The position numbers and the translations under genes were made by a program. This document shows, piece after piece, positions 1-11,387 of a stretch of 64,000 nucleotides of DNA. The stretch spans positions 434,001 through 498,000 of the forward strand of contig MCGE01000020.1 in NCBI GenBank assembly GCA_002105175.1, written 5' to 3'. Each line of letters begins with the position of its first letter. Position 1 is the stretch's first letter. The DNA is from Absidia repens (Eukaryota > Mucoromycota > Mucoromycetes > Mucorales > Cunninghamellaceae). The notes below the pieces were generated by a model, which ran no database searches, was not told where the DNA came from, and saw only the letters and a list, made by a program, of their open reading frames with translations.

Positions 1-70
1 TTAAGTGTGTGTGTATGTATATGGGATGTCACTTATTGACTCTTCATTTTGTTTTCTTCTATATAATTTA

Positions 71-339
71 GTGGTGTTGAAGCCAAACAACCTAACTCCG
101 CTATTCGTAAGTGTGTCCGTGTCCAATTGATCAAGAACGGTAAGAAGGTTACTGCTTTCGTGCCCAATGATGGTTGTTTGAACTACGTTGACGAAAACGA
201 CGAAGTTTTGATTGCTGGTTTCGGTCGTAAGGGTCGTGCTATTGGTGATATTCCTGGTGTCCGTTTCAAGGTCGTCAAGGTCGCTGGTGTTGCCCTCATT
301 GCCTTGTACAAGGAAAAGAAGGAAAAGCCTAGATCTTAG
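71..339 (+). CDS. RPS23: 40S ribosomal protein S23 (uS12), 3' exon; gene continues off the left edge
   Basis: This is the last exon of the universally conserved decoding-site protein uS12 of the small ribosomal subunit. It starts after an AG acceptor near base 70 and ends at TAG 337-339. The encoded tail contains [15 protein letters not shown], then [37 protein letters not shown] and the terminal KEKKEKPRS, all hallmarks of eukaryotic RPS23. The window starts inside the preceding intron, so the N-terminal part lies outside. An ATG-less reading that begins at a TTG at 127 is just the interior of this exon. The codon choice (GGT, AAG, GTC, CGT) is strongly biased, as expected for a highly expressed gene. 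Identity is certain from sequence; only the upstream exons are missing. Confidence 0.97.
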
Positions 340-923
340 ATTAGCTATTATCCCCTTACCTTACTCATGTGTTTTTTTGTTTGATCCTCTTCAATAAATA
401 TTCCTGATCTCTTACTACTCTTCTGTTTATGTGTACATCTCTTGTCCTTTTTTATATAATGATTTATTATGTATCGATCTGATCATATACCAATACCTAG
501 CTACATTAACAATAACCATACGACCATCATGCCACAATCATCGTCCCAACACAACCCACATAATCATTTATCACAGCTCCATCATTCCTATATCATTCCC
601 ATATAACCATCATCAGGCCCTGCAATTCCTATCACCAATTGTCATGCCATTAACACTCCTATTCAGTCAATCATCATACATATATATATATATATATAAT
701 CATTATAACCCCACAGTTTATTTTTTATTTTTTGTCAACAACAAGCATATCATTCAAAGACCAGATAAAAAGACAGTGTAAAAAAAAAATAGTTTTGTAT
801 ATATCAAAACGGTGTATATTTATATATATAAAAAGAAAAAAAAAAACTTGACTAAACAACTAATAAAATGAGGGAGGGGTTGGGGGAAGAACTACACTAA
901 TGTTGTCGAGTTTTGTTTTCAAT
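340..923. other. Convergent 3' ends of RPS23 and RPN10, no gene seen
   Basis: AT-rich spacer between two converging genes. AATAAA-like signals occur on the plus strand near 394 and TTTATT-like signals on the other strand near 906. A (TA)n tract lies at about 679-699. The reading frame at 431-781 is low-complexity and has no coding character. Confidence 0.6.
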
Positions 924-2537
924 TCATTTATCGTCACCATCTTCCTTCTTCTTTTTATCCTTCATGTCATCCAATGCTTTTTTGATACGTTCGTCATTTG
1001 CGTCCACACCAGGTAATGAACTCAGTACCGCCGACACCATGTCTTGATCACCTTCCCCATTGTCATCATTCATTGACATTTCCAAAGCACGTTGAAGTTC
1101 AGCATCTTCGTCCAATCCATCCATATCTACATCTTCATCCTATTTTTTTTTTAAAAAAAAAAAAAAGAATGAATAGATTTAGTATTGTTACCCTGCATAA
1201 ATATCTCTTCCAGTCATTGTTTTCTAGTCCTTTTACTTTACCTCTACCTGTGAATCGTTCATTGACATGGCCAAAGCTGCCTGTAACTCCGCATCTTCTG
1301 GACTGATCTCTTCTTCTTGCTGTTGTTGTTGTTGTTGGGTTGATGAAGAATCCACAGCCATGGCAGTATCGTTTGATGCAGATGTGTTTGATGCTTCGCC
1401 TTTGCTTGTGTCCTTTCCAGATGTCGCTTCTTGACGGGCCTTTTCTTCTTCGAGTGAAATACGTAAAGCCTAGTGGAGAAAAATGATGGGTATCAATACT
1501 TCGTCCCCTATTCCTTTTGAAAGAGTACCTGTCATCCCTCTCATGGACGCCTCCTCCTCCTCCTCCTCCTCTTCTCGCTCTACTTACCAAAGCCAATTCT
1601 GGGTCAAGGTTGGGATCAATGCCAAATTCAAAGTCACCACCGCCACCACCAGCACCAGCAGCAAAGTTGCCAGGCGCACCGTCCTCACCGGCAATAATAG
1701 GTGTAGACATAAGCATATCACTCAAAATATGAGGACCAGGGGGGATCGATACCAGATGACTACATCAAAGATAGAATGTGAATATCAATAATGTCGGCGG
1801 GGGGAGGGGGGGAGGATCGTCCTGTGATAGAATGAATGGATAGTATATATGTACTTTACCTGTTATCGCTATTGTTGACATTATTGATAAAGGCTTCGAG
1901 TTTAGCGGTGTTTTCAGCTTCTTCGCCAAAGTTGATGATATCAATAGCCACGTTGTTCTTTTTCAGTTTTTTGGCGAGTCGTACGAGAGTTCGTTCATCA
2001 GCTTCTAAAGGACTTGCTACAAATACAATAATACGTTGACGTTGGTTTCTGTTTTGACGATGTTTCAAAGCGAGCTACAAAACAAAACAAAAAGGACCAA
2101 TGGTCAGTACAAAAAGACGAGGATGGGCAGGGAAGGTAAAGTAAGTTTACCTGAGCAATTTGGACGCTGGTCAAAAAGTCACTTTTCCCGTTGGCCTTGA
2201 TACTATGTAATGCTGAGAGGATTTTCCCTATATCCGATGTCAAAGTCACCAATACCTCAGGACTTTTGCCGGCAGTGGTCATTAATCCGACGGTGTTTTC
2301 AGGGTTGGATTGTGTTTTGGCGTTGAAGACAAGATTCACAGCTTCATTTTGAGCCACGAGTCGAGTAGGAGTATAGTCACCGTTGCGCATCCATTCCGAA
2401 TTATCCACCCTATGAGTTGGGTTCGACGTGTACATAAGAAATGACAGTCAGTTCATCTATATATATGTGTGTGTGTTTGTCTATCATGGTTTGCATTTCG
2501 TTTTCACTTACACAATCATAGAAGCTTCCATCACCAT
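924..2537 (-). CDS. RPN10: 26S proteasome regulatory subunit RPN10 (S5a), vWA domain plus three UIM-like motifs
   Basis: A ubiquitin receptor of the proteasome 19S cap. Six exons on the minus strand: 2512-2537, 2151-2409, 1860-2074, 1588-1759, 1248-1469 and 924-1139. They sum to 1,110 nt, or 369 residues. The N-terminus reads [20 protein letters not shown], the typical start of the Rpn10 VWA domain, followed by [20 protein letters not shown] and the [15 protein letters not shown] strand. The linker is Gly-rich. Helical ubiquitin-interacting motifs follow: [13 protein letters not shown], then [14 protein letters not shown], then [14 protein letters not shown], each with the acidic-x-x-Ala-x-x-x-Ser pattern. 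A Gln run (seven residues) precedes the second motif. The C-terminus is the usual KKKK/DDK-type tail. Start choice: first ATG of exon 1, matching the family. Function follows from the family; UIM count is read directly. Confidence 0.96.
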
Positions 2538-3162
2538 TGTTGTATATAAATATTTATGTCACTGATATATGGGAATGGAAATAAGAAAGAGTAAAAAGGT
2601 TCAAAAAAAAAAAAAAAAAAAAAAGGTGTACACCTCACCGCGTAATGGATTTCAAGAAAAATCCATGACGTTCTTTTTCTATATATTCAAACGCCGCCGC
2701 ACACACGATTTCAAGCAGTACAGAGTAATGCAAGTTGATTGGACTCGCAAGGTAGTCAAAATCGATAAGATTCTTTTCAAAACAAAAAACAAAACAAAAA
2801 TCATATTTGAATATAAAGAGACACTAATAAGATAGAAGGACTGATGTTTAGTAACGAAGCAAGGCATGATTATTTCGTTGACCCGAAAAAAAAAACCGTG
2901 TGCTGTGTTTAAATGATCATCCCCCCACATTCGCACACGCATTGTTCATGTGAAAAGTAAAATGGACAAGACTTTTTTAATATAAATTTATATACTTTAT
3001 TTTGTTATTTGGATAGAAATAAAATATATACGATATAATACTAATGGGGAGACTAAAATGAATAAAAATGGATGGAATAGGGAGGGTTGGAGGGGAGGGG
3101 AGAGAGAGAAAGAAAGAGAAAGCATGTGGTGAATACAAATGAATAGATGTATATCAACCAAG
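2538..3162. other. Upstream region of RPN10 and 3' flank of the YOP1-like gene
   Basis: Contains an A20-type homopolymer near 2602, a (TATA)-rich stretch and no convincing gene. Short frames at 2569-2942 are translations of A/T tracts. A CGCCGCCGCACACAC segment at about 2690 is GC-rich for its surroundings and may belong to the RPN10 promoter, but this is only inference. Confidence 0.4.
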
Positions 3163-3867
3163 CTAATCAGTCTTGCGAATATCAGACGCAATATCGCCAA
3201 CCTTTTCCTTCAGTTCATGAGCACGTTTATCAACAGTACTTTGGGCACTTAACAAGAAAGGACGCAAGAAACGACCATACAGTACTTCGGCACCCTATAT
3301 ATATATATAAAACAAAAAAGAATCAGTATATTCCTTCATTCTTTTTTACCGATGATAAACAAATACTTACCCGGAATTGAGGCAAAGCGAGATAAAGCAC
3401 AAACAAGGTCTTGAAGAGATAGTAGAAGGGGAACCAGTATAATAAAATATCAGAGAAGTATTCCATCAATTGAACAAATCCAATCACCGTCCAGTACGTA
3501 AGCCATTGCTTATCATCAGAGTTTCCTGGACTTTCAATGGCTTTAAAAGACGCATAAGCTGTATTGAATGAAATAAAATAAAAACTCAAGATGGTAAGAT
3601 TCATGGCATCTAGTTCAACCCTCCTCCAAACCCTCTTTTTTATGACTTACCAGGATAGAGCCAAGAGATAGCATTGGATAAAAGTTGACCGGCAAGATTG
3701 AAGAAGATCATAATAAAAGCAACACCACCAGCGCCAAGAGCGAAATAGCTTCTGGGCACACCAGTCCGACGCTGAACTTCATTCATATAATAAGACTTGC
3801 CAAGTTCTCTATCGAGAGAAGTTAAACATTCTTGAAATTTGGCTTGAGCACCTTGAACTGTAGACAT
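3163..3867 (-). CDS. YOP1: Yop1/REEP5-like (TB2/DP1/HVA22) ER membrane-shaping protein
   Basis: A reticulon-like hairpin protein that curves tubular ER membranes. Three exons (3651-3867, 3371-3558, 3163-3294; 537 nt, 178 residues). The N-terminus carries [20 protein letters not shown] and [12 protein letters not shown]; paired hydrophobic hairpins follow ([19 protein letters not shown] and [17 protein letters not shown]). The family signature [19 protein letters not shown] and [20 protein letters not shown] is complete. The C-terminal amphipathic part ([20 protein letters not shown]) matches the helix known to be needed for tubulation. The length is typical of fungal Yop1. Splice sites keep phase at both junctions (YP|AYAS and QFR|GAE). 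Confidence 0.94.
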
Positions 3868-5556
3868 AATAATATTGGTTTTTGTTTGAAAAAATAAAAA
3901 GAAGAAAGATAAAAAAGGGAGTGGACGAAAAAAAAAAAAAAAAAGCACTAAATGAAATAATGAAACGTCGTCCCCCCTCTGATATCCCGTGCTACTACCG
4001 GACTTTGAAAGTTTGGTGGATCTTTTTCATGCCTTTTGTTCTTATAAGTTGTATTACACCCCATCCCGTTTTTGTCACTTGATCATCATCACACAAAAAA
4101 AAAAGTGACTTGTCACCGTTTGTTTTGACGTTTTGTTTGTTTGGAAGTGAGAGTGAGTGATGATGGAGCCTTTTGACGATATGTGACAACCTTCAGTGAC
4201 AGCGAACCCTTCACTTTGACAGCTCAAAAAACATGATATTGGATTTATCCCGGATTAGCATGATTGATCTTTATGTGTGTATGTGTACAAAAATGGCATT
4301 ATTAGGAGACTTATATACTAGCTTTGAGATGAGGAAAAACTAGTTAGCACCTATATTTACAATTCTGCTTCATCTTTTGCCAGGGAACTTTGTTTTGCTG
4401 TGCTGTACTGTACGTTACATAGTACTTTTGTTATGTAGTTGGCGTATATGTGCATATGATATTTAGAAGAGTCAGGTCAAGAATCTAAAAAAAAATCACA
4501 GACAGTGCAATAGCCCCCCCTCTCCCGCATACTGCCAAATTCATCATCAAACAACCTTTGACAAATATCCGGCCCCACACATGTGAAGATCCAAAAAGAA
4601 GTCCGAACTATATACTATCGTATTGCTGAACATATTTCCCTTTACACAAATAAAATAGAAATACCACACATACAAAAGAAAGATATAAAGAATAAAGAAA
4701 TGGATATATAGACAAAGGATGATGGCGATAACCAAGCATAAAATACTTTATTGAACAATAGGACTACACAACTTCTGAGGGGTAAGGAGTATTCTAACTA
4801 TGACTATGACTACTTTACACAAGGCTCATCAGAAACATGCTTGTTGGGAGAGTATATTATTCAATAGCTTGTATGGGCTATAAAAAGAAGAAAAAGTGAG
4901 TCTACAAGTCATGCTAACATCAGGTCACCCCTGTTGATGGAATGGGCATCTACATACATCATTTTTTCTTCACCTTCATTGACCAAGCGAAAAAAAGGCC
5001 CTAAAAGTTGTTAAACTGACCCTAGTCCACTATCTATGAAAATAATTGGTGAGATTTACGTAATAGACACAAAGTCAAGGACAAAGTGATTTTTGTATTC
5101 AGGGTATCAACAGTATTCTTCCTTGTCCCTTCCCAAGTATCCACATCGCTAATCACTATTTGACAATCGTAGAAGATAAAGAGCATCAATTCCACAAAGC
5201 CTAGGTTTGATAAATAATATGAAGAGAAAAAAAAAAATAGCATCATGTGTTTTTTTACCAGATATAAATGTAACCATTTCATTGTCCAAAACAGTCAACG
5301 CGGCATTAAGGAGAAGAAAGGAAAAATAAAGTGGAGAGACAAAAAAATTCAGGGACCGAAAAATAAATCATGGGGGCTGAGGGCCGAGAGCCAGGTCTAT
5401 TCCACAAGAAAAAAAAAAAAAAAAAGAACTGGGTCATAAAAAAGTCCCTTTATTATTTGTGTAATCCTAAAGGGACCAAAGAGAGGGAATATAAAAAAAG
5501 GGAATGAAGGGTTGTCATGATCGGATGACAAATAATAATAATATCTAAATAATACA
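3868..5556. other. Intergenic region, no gene recognised
   Basis: About 1.7 kb between the divergent/adjacent minus-strand genes. All frames are short and hydrophobic or Lys-rich, typical of A/T tracts. Poly-A runs occur at about 3931, 5230 and 5409. I see no splice-consistent coding exons. Confidence 0.5.
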
Positions 5557-7102
5557 CTACATGGAAGGTTTTCTTGCCAAGGTAGAAGTCATGTCCCACA
5601 TGGCCTGAGGTTCTTGCTGACATTCAATAGCCAATCGATTCAGGAATTCGTCGTATTCCTTATCACCTTGAATATTCAATTGTGCTGCCATGTATGGTTT
5701 GATACTTTTATAAATGTTGATCACATCCCATAAGAATTCCCGATTGATGGAATCGCTTTTTCCTATATAAAAACACGTCCAATTCAGTTCATCTCGTCAT
5801 CATTCACGCCATATCCAAAAGAAGAAAAAAAAAGGCACTTACCCAGATAAATATCCTTGGTTGTTGTTTCAATGATCTCAAATCCAGCAGTTTTCAAACA
5901 ACCCGGTATTTTTTGGGCAATCCAAGGATCTTGGTCACGACTTTCCATGAATGTCACGACTCGACCTGCAAGATCATCGATGAATTCCCTTCCTCTACTT
6001 AATTGCCCGCATTCCATAGATTCAATCACACCTCCAGGCTTCAATATACGATACAGTTCCTGTAGTGTTGTACTCCATTCGTTTTTTCGAAGTGCCAAAA
6101 TAAAAAATCGAAGATTGATAAAGTCAAACGTGTTATCCTCGTAAGGTAATCGACTAAGCACATTGCCAATTTCAAATTGGACATTGGGTGGTCGAATGGT
6201 CTATGCATTTGTATCGTAATTTTAACAATCATCAATATCGTGTGTTCTTTGAGTGTCTTTTTTTTTTTTTTTTTTTTTTGTGTATCCTTTGTATTACCGT
6301 AGGAAAAACGTCACTGATATCGATACCTGTCAATTGACAGTTTGGATAATCGGTCGCTACATCCTAAAAAGAAATAATAATAATCAAAAGGTTAAAAATT
6401 TCCGATAGGATCGAGCGTCAGGGGTGTCATTAAAAAAAAAAAAAAAGGGCGTACCATGATCCATGTGCCTAAATTATGAAACAAGCGGGGAAAGAAAAAA
6501 AAATTCAGGGCAATGAATTGTTATTATTCTTGTTTTTGGGTCGACCACGTATAAAATATGTATAGATATTCTTGGTGAAAGAAAGTCCATTGTCATTTCT
6601 CTTACCTGGTCCACACCCACAATCAAGTACTTGAGTAGTACGATCATCCATTGACACATAATCCAAAACCTTGGTATTAAAATTCCTAATCGTCGTCGCA
6701 CATCCAAAATATAAATATATTATAATAAGATCAGTTGAATGAACAGCCATCATCTATTGGTTCCTCTTTTTTTTTTGACTTACCCATTAAAGAGCGATTT
6801 CATTGCAAAGTGTTGCTATTTGTAAAGAAGAAAAAGTGAAACCAATTTAATAAATGTGTCATTTGTAAAGCTAGTTTTTCACATACCCCCACTAGACGAT
6901 CGTTTTCAGCATCGTCGTTAGGTAACCAATAGATAGAATCGGTATTGTGAAATGTTCGACCATCAATAACGGTAGAAGTAGATTTTTCTTGTTGAGAAGA
7001 AGCACCTCCGCTAGATGATATATGTGTTGCTGTTGTTGAAGTTTGTTGACTGGACCGAGATAAGACCCTCTTTTTACGTATACTGGAAAGCGAGGTGCCC
7101 AT
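5557..7102 (-). CDS. SAM-dependent methyltransferase (class I, methyltransf_25/LaeA-like type)
   Basis: Multi-exon minus-strand gene from ATG 7100-7102 to TAG 5557-5559. The Ser/Thr/Gln-rich N-terminus (about 65 residues) is probably disordered. The conserved core follows: SIYWLPNDDAENDRLV, motif I VLDCGCGPGTWIMD, motif II-like CQLTGIDISDVFP, NVQFEIGNVLSRLPY and DFINLRFF, then ELYRILKPGGVIESME (post-motif). This arrangement is shared by fungal small-molecule methyltransferases of the Umta/LaeA-like type. The substrate cannot be read from sequence. A 14-nt exon (6455-6468) supplies GTWIM within motif I, between donors and acceptors that keep the frame (GP|GTWIM|DVATDYP). The 3' exon ends DMTSTLARKPSM. 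Assignment to the fold is firm; biological role is unknown. Confidence 0.85.
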
Positions 7103-8308
7103 AAGAAATAAAGAAAAGAAAAAAAAAAGGCAAATAAAGTATAGACGTAAGGAAAGAAGATCCAAGAAAGTAAAAGTTAAAAAAAAAAAAGCTGATATAT
7201 TTATAATGAGTTGTAAATAAATTTCTGTGTAATGTTCGAGGAAAACAAGAAGGAAATGAAGAAAACTCAGGTCAAATTACCAAAAACAAAAGGTAAACGA
7301 TAATTCCGCTGCTTTCATCATCACCCATCATTATGCCACAGCCATCAGTGCAAAGGAAAAAAAAAAAAAAAGATATCTTTGTTACACGTAAATCATCTTA
7401 TTATCATCAGTATGTCACACACGCACATATTCCCCTATGGTATATTGATCCTATCACAAATATATATTCTTGTCAAATGAATCTTACTTGGCAAAGCAAA
7501 GGAGCAAAAAGTCAAATAAAAAAATTATGGTAAAAATAAAAATGTATTTGTTTATTAATTTAATAATATTGTAAAAAAGAAAAAAGAAAAAAAAAAGGGG
7601 TCTGTGAGGAGATAGGATAGTAAGTAAGGTAAAATAGAAACATGCGGAATATAATCACTAATAAAGCATTGACGGAAGAGTAAAAATGACGTGGAGAGAG
7701 GGGAGGGGAATGGTCGGGGATAAATGTTCAAGCTGACTCGCACCAAAGACCTAATGGATCGACCGTTTCCTTTCACACGCTTTGACACCGGTAGTTTTGA
7801 CAGCATCCATATCATTTCATCAATGGTGATTCACTTTTTACCACCAAAGGCAGAAACTTGTTCACAATACCAATACCAAGGAGTGGAAAGCAGTTCAGTT
7901 TGTTCTTAGTTGTGGTAATGATGATGACGATGATGACGATTCACAATGCACAAAGTCACAAAGGCTCCAATAGTCGACACGTCCCTTGTTTGACCTAGGA
8001 CCACCACCCTTCTACAAAACATATGGCTGGTTATTGTATTCAATTTGATGCTGCGATACTAAAGAAGAATGTATATATCGGTTACGCAGCCCAAGTCTGC
8101 AAGTCCCAGTCTACTTCCTACTCTACCTTAAAAAAAAATAACAGATTTAGTATACATAGTTTTCAGGAAAATAAGGATAGTCGATTTCATTGTGCGCTAT
8201 CTATCTTACGTGTAGCTTTGAATTCAAGTACATGTTGCAGTTATATGGAAATCCAAAGTGGGGAGAGAGAGAAAAAAAGTCGCAAACCAAATCCTCGTCA
8301 GAGGCCAA
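7103..8308. other. Intergenic region, no firm gene
   Basis: A/T-rich spacer upstream of the methyltransferase. A GC-balanced patch at 7730-7910 has open frames on both strands (including Phe-Pro-rich peptides on plus), but I found no splice-consistent model or family match, so no gene is called. Confidence 0.4.
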
Positions 8309-9415
8309 TTTTCAAATGCCGCCCACGTGGAAGTTTTATTTACTCGTTTTTTTTTCGCACTGTCTTTCTTTCTTCTTCCTTTGTTTTTTTCTTCACCATT
8401 CAATTTTATGAGGTTATGTTGGACTTATATTAGTGTCAGGACTAGTTTAGAAGGGTTTTCAACTCAGGGATTACAAGATGCATGGGGAACCCCTTTCATT
8501 TTGGATCTAGAATCTGAAGGCACCATTAGTTGGTTTTGTGAAGCCTTCATTAGCTTAGTTTGTCTACTGTTTGAATCTTCATCTGAATAAAATACGTATC
8601 TTTTTACATGCTGCAATAAAAAATGTCTTGTTTGTCTATTTATGCCTTGTCAAAGACATGACTATGTACCATCGTCTCTTTTGATTAGTAGTGACCATTA
8701 TGATGCTTCAATGAAAGATATCCTTTTAGCCTTTCATCTTTTACAATAGATCTCTCTACACCATCGCCTCTTTAGATTAGTGCTGCCCATTATTATTTTT
8801 CAATAAAAGATATTCCTTTAGCCTCTCACATGCCTTGTATTACACAGTATATCAGATTTATTTTAACAATTGTCCCTTTAGATTAGTGTTGACCATTCTT
8901 CAAATATTTTTAAATCTTCCGGGAAAAAAGTATTTCCTCACAGTAGTCTTACCCACGCTTCCTCCAATAGGTCCTTAGATATCTTGTTACAATGAATCCC
9001 TCGTCTTTAACCTTACTATCTACCAATATGCTTCAATAAACCTTCAATAAAACATATACATTTTTATAAACTATTCACTGACTCATTGAATAATGACCAA
9101 TGTATTCATTGTACGTGTGTTGTGAGTGTCCTACTATGCGTTTGCTATTTAGTTCACCCGCTATGATTAATTACCCTCCTCTGAAATCCAGGAAACTACT
9201 TGGCTGTCTTAGACCATTTACTGTAAAACCGATCATGTACATGAGTCTAGGTCATGCTGTGCTTGTACGGACTTTTATAAAGCGTTTTTTACTTCATTAT
9301 ATCTTGACGCATGGCTACTGCCTTATTCCCGTATTCGTATTCATCAACCTAGATCGTGTCGCCAGCATAACCTCCATTAGACTAGACATATTGTAGAGAT
9401 CCATGTAGCGATAAT
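8309..9415 (+). repeat. Dispersed ~1 kb non-coding repeat, copy A
   Basis: Begins with TTCAAATGCCGCCCACGTGG at 8311, then a T/C-rich tract. The conserved core is at about 8410-8580: GTGTCAGGACTAGTTTAGAA, GGGATTACAAGATGCATGGG and CCTTTCATTTTGGATCT. Several degenerate units containing CTTCAATAAA-like words follow to about 9060. The tail shares TGTACATGAGTCTAGGT and CCTCCATTAGACTAGACATA with copies B and C. No frame longer than about 100 codons has coding character. Homologous copies: B (11388), C (31113), D (58860), E (16901) and, inverted, F (37500) and G (58600). Confidence 0.85.
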
Positions 9416-9929
9416 AAAAGTCCACACTAAAGTCAACATGGTCCCACGGTGACCGTTTATTCATTTGCAAAATGCCGAGGGGATGAATGTCTAATTTCAT
9501 TAAAAACCACGCTTTAACAACTTCGCCTCCCCCTTCCTGACACACTGGTAGATCTTTTTTCTTTTTTCCTTTTTTTTTTTTTTTAAAAAAAAATGGAAGT
9601 GTATAATACAAATGCTTTGAAATTAAATATAAAAAAGATTGCAGCGATTATGGATTACTTGACGTTCCTGCTGAACTGCACCGTGTAAAATAATAATAAA
9701 CAAAGGATCTTTATTCAAAGAGTAAAGGGGATGGGGGAATATAAAAGAAACTGCTGAGAAAAGACTAAATAACACTATATACTAAACAATAAGAGTTCAA
9801 AAGCGAAACAATGGTATGAATATACAAAGAAGGGGCAGGAAAGAGAATAATATGATACAGAATGGTATGATGGTACAGACAGAGAAGCAATAAAGAAAAA
9901 AGAAGGAGGAATGGAATATTTCTTTTTGT
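9416..9929. other. 3' flank of the 60-residue minus-strand gene, no other gene seen
   Basis: Contains poly-T/poly-A near 9570-9595 and purine-rich DNA at 9720-9930 that is likely the 3' UTR of the small gene at 9930-10112. Confidence 0.4.
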
Positions 9930-10112
9930 TTAGTTCCAAGTAGCAGAAATAAGATCTTGTCGCATAAAGTCGTCAGCAGTGTTTGATCGACGGAAAGTAG
10001 TAGTTTTGATGGGATATTTTTTGAATGAGCTTTCCTCCAAGTTGGTTCGACCTTGACGAGGTACAGTCTTGGTGAATTGTTCACGTAGTCCAACGAATAA
10101 TCTTGAAAACAT
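9930..10112 (-). CDS. Small basic 60-residue protein, unknown function
   Basis: Single exon, ATG 10110-10112 to TAA 9930-9932. The product begins MFSRLFVGLREQFTKTVPRQ and ends DDFMRQDLISATWN. It is basic (many Arg/Lys) with no membrane segment and no family I can name. It resembles small mitochondrial or nuclear adaptor proteins only in size. Evidence that it is real: balanced amino-acid composition, a well-placed TATA-like box about 100 bp upstream, a CAA-repeat 5' leader and an isolated position with no competing frame. It lies between repeat copies A and B. Confidence 0.6.
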   Translation of the reverse strand: MFSRLFVGLREQFTKTVPRQGRTNLEESSFKKYPIKTTTFRRSNTADDFMRQDLISATWN

Positions 10113-10140
10113 GATTTTGAATTTAAATTTGGTGTATTTG

Positions 10141-10162
10141 TTGTTGTTGTTGTTGTTGTTGT
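10141..10162 (-). repeat. (CAA)n tract in the leader of the small gene
   Basis: On the plus strand TTG is repeated about seven times at 10141-10162, so the transcript of the 60-residue gene would carry a CAA repeat in its 5' leader. Confidence 0.7.
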
Positions 10163-10212
10163 TAAGTTTGGAAAAGAAAAGAAAAAAAAAAGGCTCCAGG
10201 GCGAGTAGGTGT

Positions 10213-10224
10213 CCTTTTATATAA
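10213..10224 (-). promoter_or_regulatory. TATA-like box upstream of the 60-residue gene
   Basis: On the minus strand the sequence reads TATATAAAAGG, about 100 bp before the start codon at 10112. This is a good TATA match and the spacing suits a fungal core promoter. No experimental start site is known from the sequence. Confidence 0.5.
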
Positions 10225-11387
10225 AATCAGCCGATTTTTTTTTTCCATGCAGAAAAAAGTTAGGAGCGAAACGGAATATCATTTTTTCTTGACAAATCAC
10301 CGCATTCACTTAAAGTTTTTTCCGTCTTCACCAATCAAATGCTTGACCATGACAGATTATCACACTACTTTTTTTGACACCACCTGTTTTTTTTATTTCC
10401 CCATACTTTTGCTCTCTTTTTCGTGATATATATTAAAAATCATTGTCACCCGTTTTATTTTCCTTTTTTCTTACCTTGGCAAAACCAATCATGACCTTTA
10501 GTTTTATTATGTCTCCAAAGCTTGGGCCATAAGCGGAATTTAAAATGTCCCTCCTTATGCCGCTCCCTACGTTATTTCCCCCCTCCCCTGCGACGTGTTG
10601 AAACCCATACACGCAAGCCTTTCCTCCCCCCTCACGATATATTTTTTAAGTTCAAACTTTCATTGACTGATCAGATATGTAGAGTATGAATTTTGGGATT
10701 AGAATGGACCCGTGTAAATATTTAATCATTCTTCTTACTTTTATCCCAACTATTAAAACATACGACGTCTTTCGGTCTTTTGAAACCCCGTAAATCGGCA
10801 CACTGTGGTCATCCATCAATCAATTTTTAGATCGAAATACAGTAGTGCCAATATATGAAGCATTCCCCCATACCCTTTTTTTTTTTTTTTTTTTACTTTT
10901 CTCACTAACGTAAATTGATCTACCACATAAAGAAAAGGAAAATGCTTCTCATTCGTCTTTTTATGCATCCTCTTCTCCCTTTTTTATTATATCATTAAAG
11001 TTGCTTCTTCTGATCATTCTTTCATCGAATTCAAAAAGTACCCCTGAAAGGGGATCTCAACCGTTTTGTGTTGATGACAACACTCTTGGACCAATAACAA
11101 AAACGGTGTATCTATCTTAAATTCACATTCGAAATTAAGCAAGCGAGGCTCGTTGTCCCCGTTGTGTCGACGGGTTAGAGGCAAAAATCATGAAATTTCC
11201 AAACACTTTTGTTTTATGTGGGACAAACGGAATGATGTGATCGAATGAATGCATGATGGTTGTTTACCCTTTTTTTTTTGCTAACCTGCTCGCACAACGT
11301 AGCTAAAACACTTGTACGATATCTATGCAGTAAGAAGTTGAGTCAGTCGAAAAAACTATTGCTCACAAGAGCCACGACAGAAACTAT
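10225..11387. other. Intergenic region, no gene recognised
   Basis: About 1.1 kb with T-rich tracts (T20-type run near 10877) and no frame with coding character. The 3' part leads into repeat copy B. Confidence 0.5.

Noticed and set aside
1135..1725. A 196-codon minus-strand frame
   Set aside because: It starts inside RPN10 exon 4 and then reads through introns and an out-of-frame exon.
7724..7909. Small plus-strand frame upstream of repeat A
   Set aside because: No start context, splice partner or family match; the opposite strand is open as well.
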